Under the pieces are notes generated by a model, which saw only the letters and a list, made by a program, of their open reading frames with translations, was not told where the DNA came from and made no database searches. Of a stretch of DNA of 64,000 nt, positions 60,060 to 64,000 are shown piece by piece. How positions within the stretch are numbered: position 1 is the stretch's first letter; each line of letters starts with the position of its first letter. Source of the DNA: Panorpa germanica (taxonomy: Eukaryota; Arthropoda; Insecta; Mecoptera; Panorpidae); the NCBI GenBank assembly GCA_963678705.1, contig OY783220.1:3989001-4053000 (forward strand). The letters run 5' to 3'. A program made the translations under genes and the position numbers.

Positions 60060-60285
60060 ATGTCAAGTGATGAAGAAGATGTGATTATAGCATATGCTTT
60101 TAATCAGACGTAGAATGTATTGGCTTCATCCATACATCGAAAAGAACAGTGTTGTTAAACGTTTAAATGCGCCGAAATGTTACAAAAATCATTTAACAAT
60201 ATAGAATTCTTAAATGATTTGCTTCAGTTGGCTCGTTTAATAAGAAATAGATACGAATCTATCTTACTATTGTGTTACATATAAC
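60060..60285 (+). pseudogene. Probable PIF/Harbinger transposase N-terminal relic
   Basis: From the ATG at 60060 the frame reads MSSDEEDVIIAYAFNQ to a stop at 60111-60113. A second frame from about 60110 gives RRMYWLHPYIEKNSVVKRLN. Arg-Arg-x-x-Trp-x-His-Pro is a familiar landmark near the start of Harbinger-type transposases. A third frame continues MLQKSFNNIEFLNDLLQLAR. The DDE catalytic part is not found downstream. The acidic start, the WxHP motif and the many TWA-flanked MITEs in the window support the call, but the evidence is short and frame-shifted. Confidence 0.45.
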
Positions 60286-60841
60286 AATGAGTCAAAAGAA
60301 GGTCGAAAATGAACTAAGGATTATCTGGCTGTTGACTATAATCGTTGCAATGAAGATTCGGAACTATTACAAATAGCATGAGTACAATTGATTGCAAAAA
60401 AAAATCTTAGGAGAATTTAGTAACGTTACAAGAGCTCCTTAACAATGTACACTGTTATAAAATATGAATTCGAAAACACTAAGAAGTCGTCTACAAATGC
60501 ATTTTTTTGGATTTGATTAGGCAAGTGCTTCGAGGTGGGTTGCACTGATAATAGTGCGAGTGAGATACTATGCTTGTCAGACAAGGATAGCATTAATTAC
60601 ATAATAACTGCTTGAATGACACGGTTGATTCAATTAGTGTACTTGTTGACAATAGACAAATAAATTAAAATATTCAGCAAGTAGACAACATGAATAAATA
60701 GGAACAATAATAGAATGAATAACACAATAACAACAAATGAAGGGACTTACAGTTTAACAACTAGATGTGTATCACATAATTAAATAAGTTGGTAGGATGA
60801 CATATAAATGGCTGCATTATAGGTAAAGAATACTATACATT

Positions 60842-61490
60842 TAGTCTAGCACTCAATAAGTAAAGACGTCTAAATTACCATACTCTTTCTTGATCAGTTC
60901 TATCTGAAGACTAACGTACTTAGTTTCTTCAAGGTACTTACAAATTATAAAAAAACAGCCTTAAGCCGGCTTCACGCCAGTGTGACAGTTTTGAAAACAG
61001 TTTTGTTGTTAAAAACAAAACAAAAACTTGTTTAATTTTATTTTAAAACAGTTCTGTTTTTCGAAAACAGACTGTTCACAGTGTATTGTGTGTGTGTACC
61101 GTAAAAATTATAAATATGATAAACAAAACTGCGTGTTCAAACCTAGCAGACTAAAAAACAACAACAAACGTGTTGATGTTACATTGATGTTACCGACTCC
61201 AGATGGGAATGTGTTTTTTTTTCTAAAACAGTAACAAAAGACAAAATTGTTTTAAGGACTGTCTCTTTGGTGTAAACATTGGTGCTTTTGTTTAGAAAAA
61301 TAAGTTTTTGTTCGTGTTTTATTAAACTGTTTCTCTGGTGTGAAACCTGCATTAGAGTGGTGTATTTTCAAATAAATAAAAATAAGTTTAGACGTAAGAA
61401 AATAAATGTATTATTTCTAGTGTTGTAAATTCTACATTATATTACAGTGCACACATTAATTAATAAAGTTAACTATATGCAGGTTATGAT
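60842..61490 (+). repeat. Filled-site paralogue of 34227-34530
   Basis: The flanks 60842-60963 and 61352-61490 align with 34227-34530 ('tagtctagcactcaataagt', 'tgaagactaacgtacttagt', 'ttaattaataaagttaacta'). The single difference in architecture is the 388-bp TIR element inserted at TTA. Confidence 0.75.
60964..61351. mobile_element. TIR element inserted at TTA (388 bp)
   Basis: The left end AGCCGGCTTCACGCCAGTGT and the right end, whose reverse complement reads TGCAGGTTTCACACCAGAGA, are imperfect inverted repeats. TTA flanks both (60961-60963, 61352-61354). The empty paralogue at 34.2 kb has one TTA at this point, which fixes the boundaries independently. PIF/Harbinger-like by target site. 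A diverged inverted copy lies at 33092-33440. No intact transposase. Confidence 0.82.
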
Positions 61491-62127
61491 GTATGTAAGT
61501 AATACATGTCGATGCAATTCTTATCCATTAGTATATACTGTATTATACCTTAACCTTTGCCCTCTTTATTAATGGTTATATATTATAACCGATGTTAACA
61601 CATTTATTCATGCTATTAATTAACATCCGTATAGGTGAGATTGGTGTTGTTTTTGGGGTTTGTAATACAATAGGAGTACACCAAAATTACATTATAAATA
61701 AAAGGAAGGAAATGAACACAACAAAAGCCGTCTGATCAATACCTTTGTACTTGCACACCACGTCAAGAGCCACTTGTAAGAAAATTATTCGTATACAAAA
61801 AGTTAATTACCTAGTTACTTCAAACAAACCCCTTTTTATGTACTAAACCCTTCATTTATATTTTGAAGTCTGTAAGTTAACTTTAACTAATGCACAAAGG
61901 TTTCTGGTTTTGTATTTAGTGTTGTTTTTGTCTGGAATATTAACAGTACAGTTCCAGTACCACCCACCGTCCCTTGTACGTTCACCCAGAGTACTTGTAA
62001 CTTTGCGTGGTTCTACATTTTATAGGGTGGTTTGGTGTACTCGGTGAAATATTTTACACTCAATATTAAAATATAGGAATTGATTAAAAATAAAAAAAAT
62101 TAATCCTGTTAATATTATGAATAATAT
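61491..62127. other. No recognised feature
   Basis: AT-rich, with no signature recognised. Confidence 0.4.
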
Positions 62128-62305
62128 TCATGTATATTGCATATTCTATGTATATGCTGTTATGATGGAAAATCTACACTGTATGTCATATGTATGTGAA
62201 AATGCAAAGGTATATGCATATTTAAACATTGCTGCATGTACGTAGTATGTACTGTCATGTTTATTCATTTCATGCACCTATATGCAATACATATACGGAG
62301 AATAT
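62128..62305 (+). repeat. Dispersed repeat B, copy 3 (short)
   Basis: It carries 'attcatgtatattgcatatt', 'gtcatatgtatgtgaaaatg', 'catatttaaacattgctgca' and 'tagtatgtactgtcatgttt', as in copies 1 and 2, with a small insertion ('cacctatatgcaatac'). Confidence 0.6.
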
Positions 62306-63897
62306 CTAATGTTAAGTGAGATTACACATTGAAAAATTAGAAAATACAGATTATAACATAATAGAATCTGGATATAATGGATTAATTGGCGAGAAAGATG
62401 ACAGAATATTATTAAATGGTTTGAAATACAATCTATAAATTTACTGTAGAAGCTTATAAGTTTTCTAGTAGAAATTACTACAGTGTGGACGTTTACGTGT
62501 AGCATATGTATATAGATGGCCAATATATAGAGATTTTAGATTCATTCGCCTCATATATTAATTTAAAATCATGTAATCTACCATTGCTTATAGTATAATA
62601 TATTATCTATTATATATATACTAGTATTATCTATTATAATCATTAATAATTTTGAATTTACTGATTAGCGTTTCTACTATTGTTACTCGCAAGGTAAGAA
62701 ACATTTAGAAAATTAGTTTACAAGTAATTCTATACTTTTAGAAGTAATTTTATCTATGAGTATCTTGACCGTGATATTGAAATTATATACTATATCTCTA
62801 TTTACTATACTGTGGCACGGCGCTGTTTACATTTTAAAACCATTTTTTTAGCTATCCAAAACAATGTCTTATAAGATTGTCTATGCATGCTTATCTAGCA
62901 TCTTTTATATTTCAAATACATGAATATAATATGAGTTTACTTGCAAATACAAACATACATACATACATTTCTTATTTATATAAATGAATTTTATTTTTTA
63001 TAAATAAAAATCCTATACTTATACTCAAACTAATGCGTTTTACTTGTAGGAGTAAAGAAATATACCATAGCATGTTAGTTTCATATTCACATTCTACGCA
63101 GCTACGTCTTAAGTTTTGATCTCGAATACTGCGGCTACGGAAAGCTCTGCCCACACTCTACGAGAAACTACGTTCTAACGGAATACGAGTACAACGCTTT
63201 GCAGTTAAGCTACGACCTACGTGTTCAACGAATACATACATGTAGTTATCAAAGTATATACATTTTATATATGGCGTGTTTAGTATTTTTCTAACAAAAC
63301 ACTTTTCTTTAATTTATTATAATTCTTATTAACCAAAAATATGGAAAACACACATTAAAATGATTAATTGTTTCCCGTAGTATTATGTAGTATGTTATAT
63401 ATAAATTTAATTATTATTATGCGTTTCGATAATTTAGTGTTTTTTTTATTGGTGTTAGAATTTTTGTTCACGATAAGGGTGTTATTTTATAAATAATATT
63501 TTGTTTCTTATTGTATTCCCTTACTATTAGGGTTCACCTTTTTTGTTTTCAACATTTCTAATCGTGATATATGTTATTTTTTATAATGAAATTATGTACA
63601 ATTATATTTTTGTAGAGCTTTAGAAACGCAAATGTATTATATGGAAAAGTCTTGGAAAATAAATCAAAGCTTATGTACGTACCTATAGTAGGTACTTGAT
63701 TTATAATTTAATACAATAATATGAATGGTTGTAAAAGGTAAAAGCTTTTAGAAAAGATATTGTTATACAATATTCACATATAAAGCAGCAGCCTTTTAAA
63801 AAGAAATATTTTTAAAAAGATTTTTTAATGAAAGGTATAATAATATTTTAAGCACGATACTAAGTTATGGATATTAGAAAAAAACATTTTTGTTAAA
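62306..63897. other. No recognised gene
   Basis: AT-rich. A GC-richer patch at about 63100-63230 holds TACG-rich words and a 60-codon minus-strand frame extending from 62972, without a recognised motif. Confidence 0.4.
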
Positions 63898-64000
63898 TCT
63901 ATATAAATAAAAATTAAATGCTGTTCGTTGGTAAGCGGATCATTTCAGAACTACTAGAAGGGTTTGGCTAATTTTTCAAATTAACTATTCGTATTATTGG
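63898..64000 (+). mobile_element. Lep1-like Helitron, 5' end, cut by the window edge
   Basis: After a flanking A (63897), TCTATATAAATAAAAATTAA, 'atgctgttcgttggtaagcg' and 'gggtttggctaatttt' give the Lep1-type opening, close to the copy at 41807-42036. The 3' end lies beyond the window, so it is unknown whether this is a short or a coding copy. Confidence 0.75.

Overview
The window looks like AT-rich nuclear DNA of an insect, or at least an arthropod. The evidence is the TE repertoire: Lep1-type Helitrons, tRNA-derived SINEs, a Gypsy-like LTR element, an RNase H-bearing LINE, a Tc1/mariner relative, and many small TIR elements whose TTA/TAA or TA duplications suit PIF/Harbinger or Tc1/mariner. 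The order cannot be fixed from sequence alone. I see no bacterial, organellar or exogenous viral sequence, no CRISPR array, no rRNA and no stand-alone tRNA gene.

Layout. 1-8 kb: mostly unassigned AT-rich DNA with a SINE tail, a LINE C-terminal relic (6.06-6.72 kb) and a Helitron (7.04-7.37 kb). 8.5-11.1 kb: three small TIR elements and a short coding-like repeat. 11.3 kb: a (TA)n tract. 11.78-17.37 kb: a complete Gypsy-like LTR retrotransposon with apparently identical 348-bp LTRs but decayed gag, protease, RT, RNase H and integrase sequence, carrying a minisatellite and a captured SINE head. 17.8-29.1 kb: dispersed repeats, two SINE families, MITEs, a relic of the SINE-gag chimera and a second Helitron. 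32.5-36.3 kb: MITEs, including a locus that is the empty-site relative of one at 60.8 kb. 38.14-40.17 kb: a fold-back Tc1/mariner-superfamily element with arms of about 700 bp and a broken transposase. 40.8-44.65 kb: a SINE, a Lep1-like Helitron, a Harbinger-like MITE and a third Helitron. 50.6-51.8 kb: the only strong host-gene-like coding sequence, a three-zinc-ribbon protein broken by in-frame stops, with a 5'-truncated copy of its 3' end at 55.5 kb. 59-64 kb: a full-length SINE with a long target duplication, a probable Harbinger transposase relic, a filled TIR insertion and the start of another Lep1-like Helitron running off the window.

No intact functional gene can be defended. The content is best read as an intergenic or large-intron region built by successive transposon insertions. 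The most informative points are the LTR element (young by its LTRs, old by its coding region), the SINE-gag chimera seen twice, the fold-back mariner, the natural empty/filled site pair, and the two retrocopies sharing one 3' end. All similarity statements come from reading the sequence by eye.
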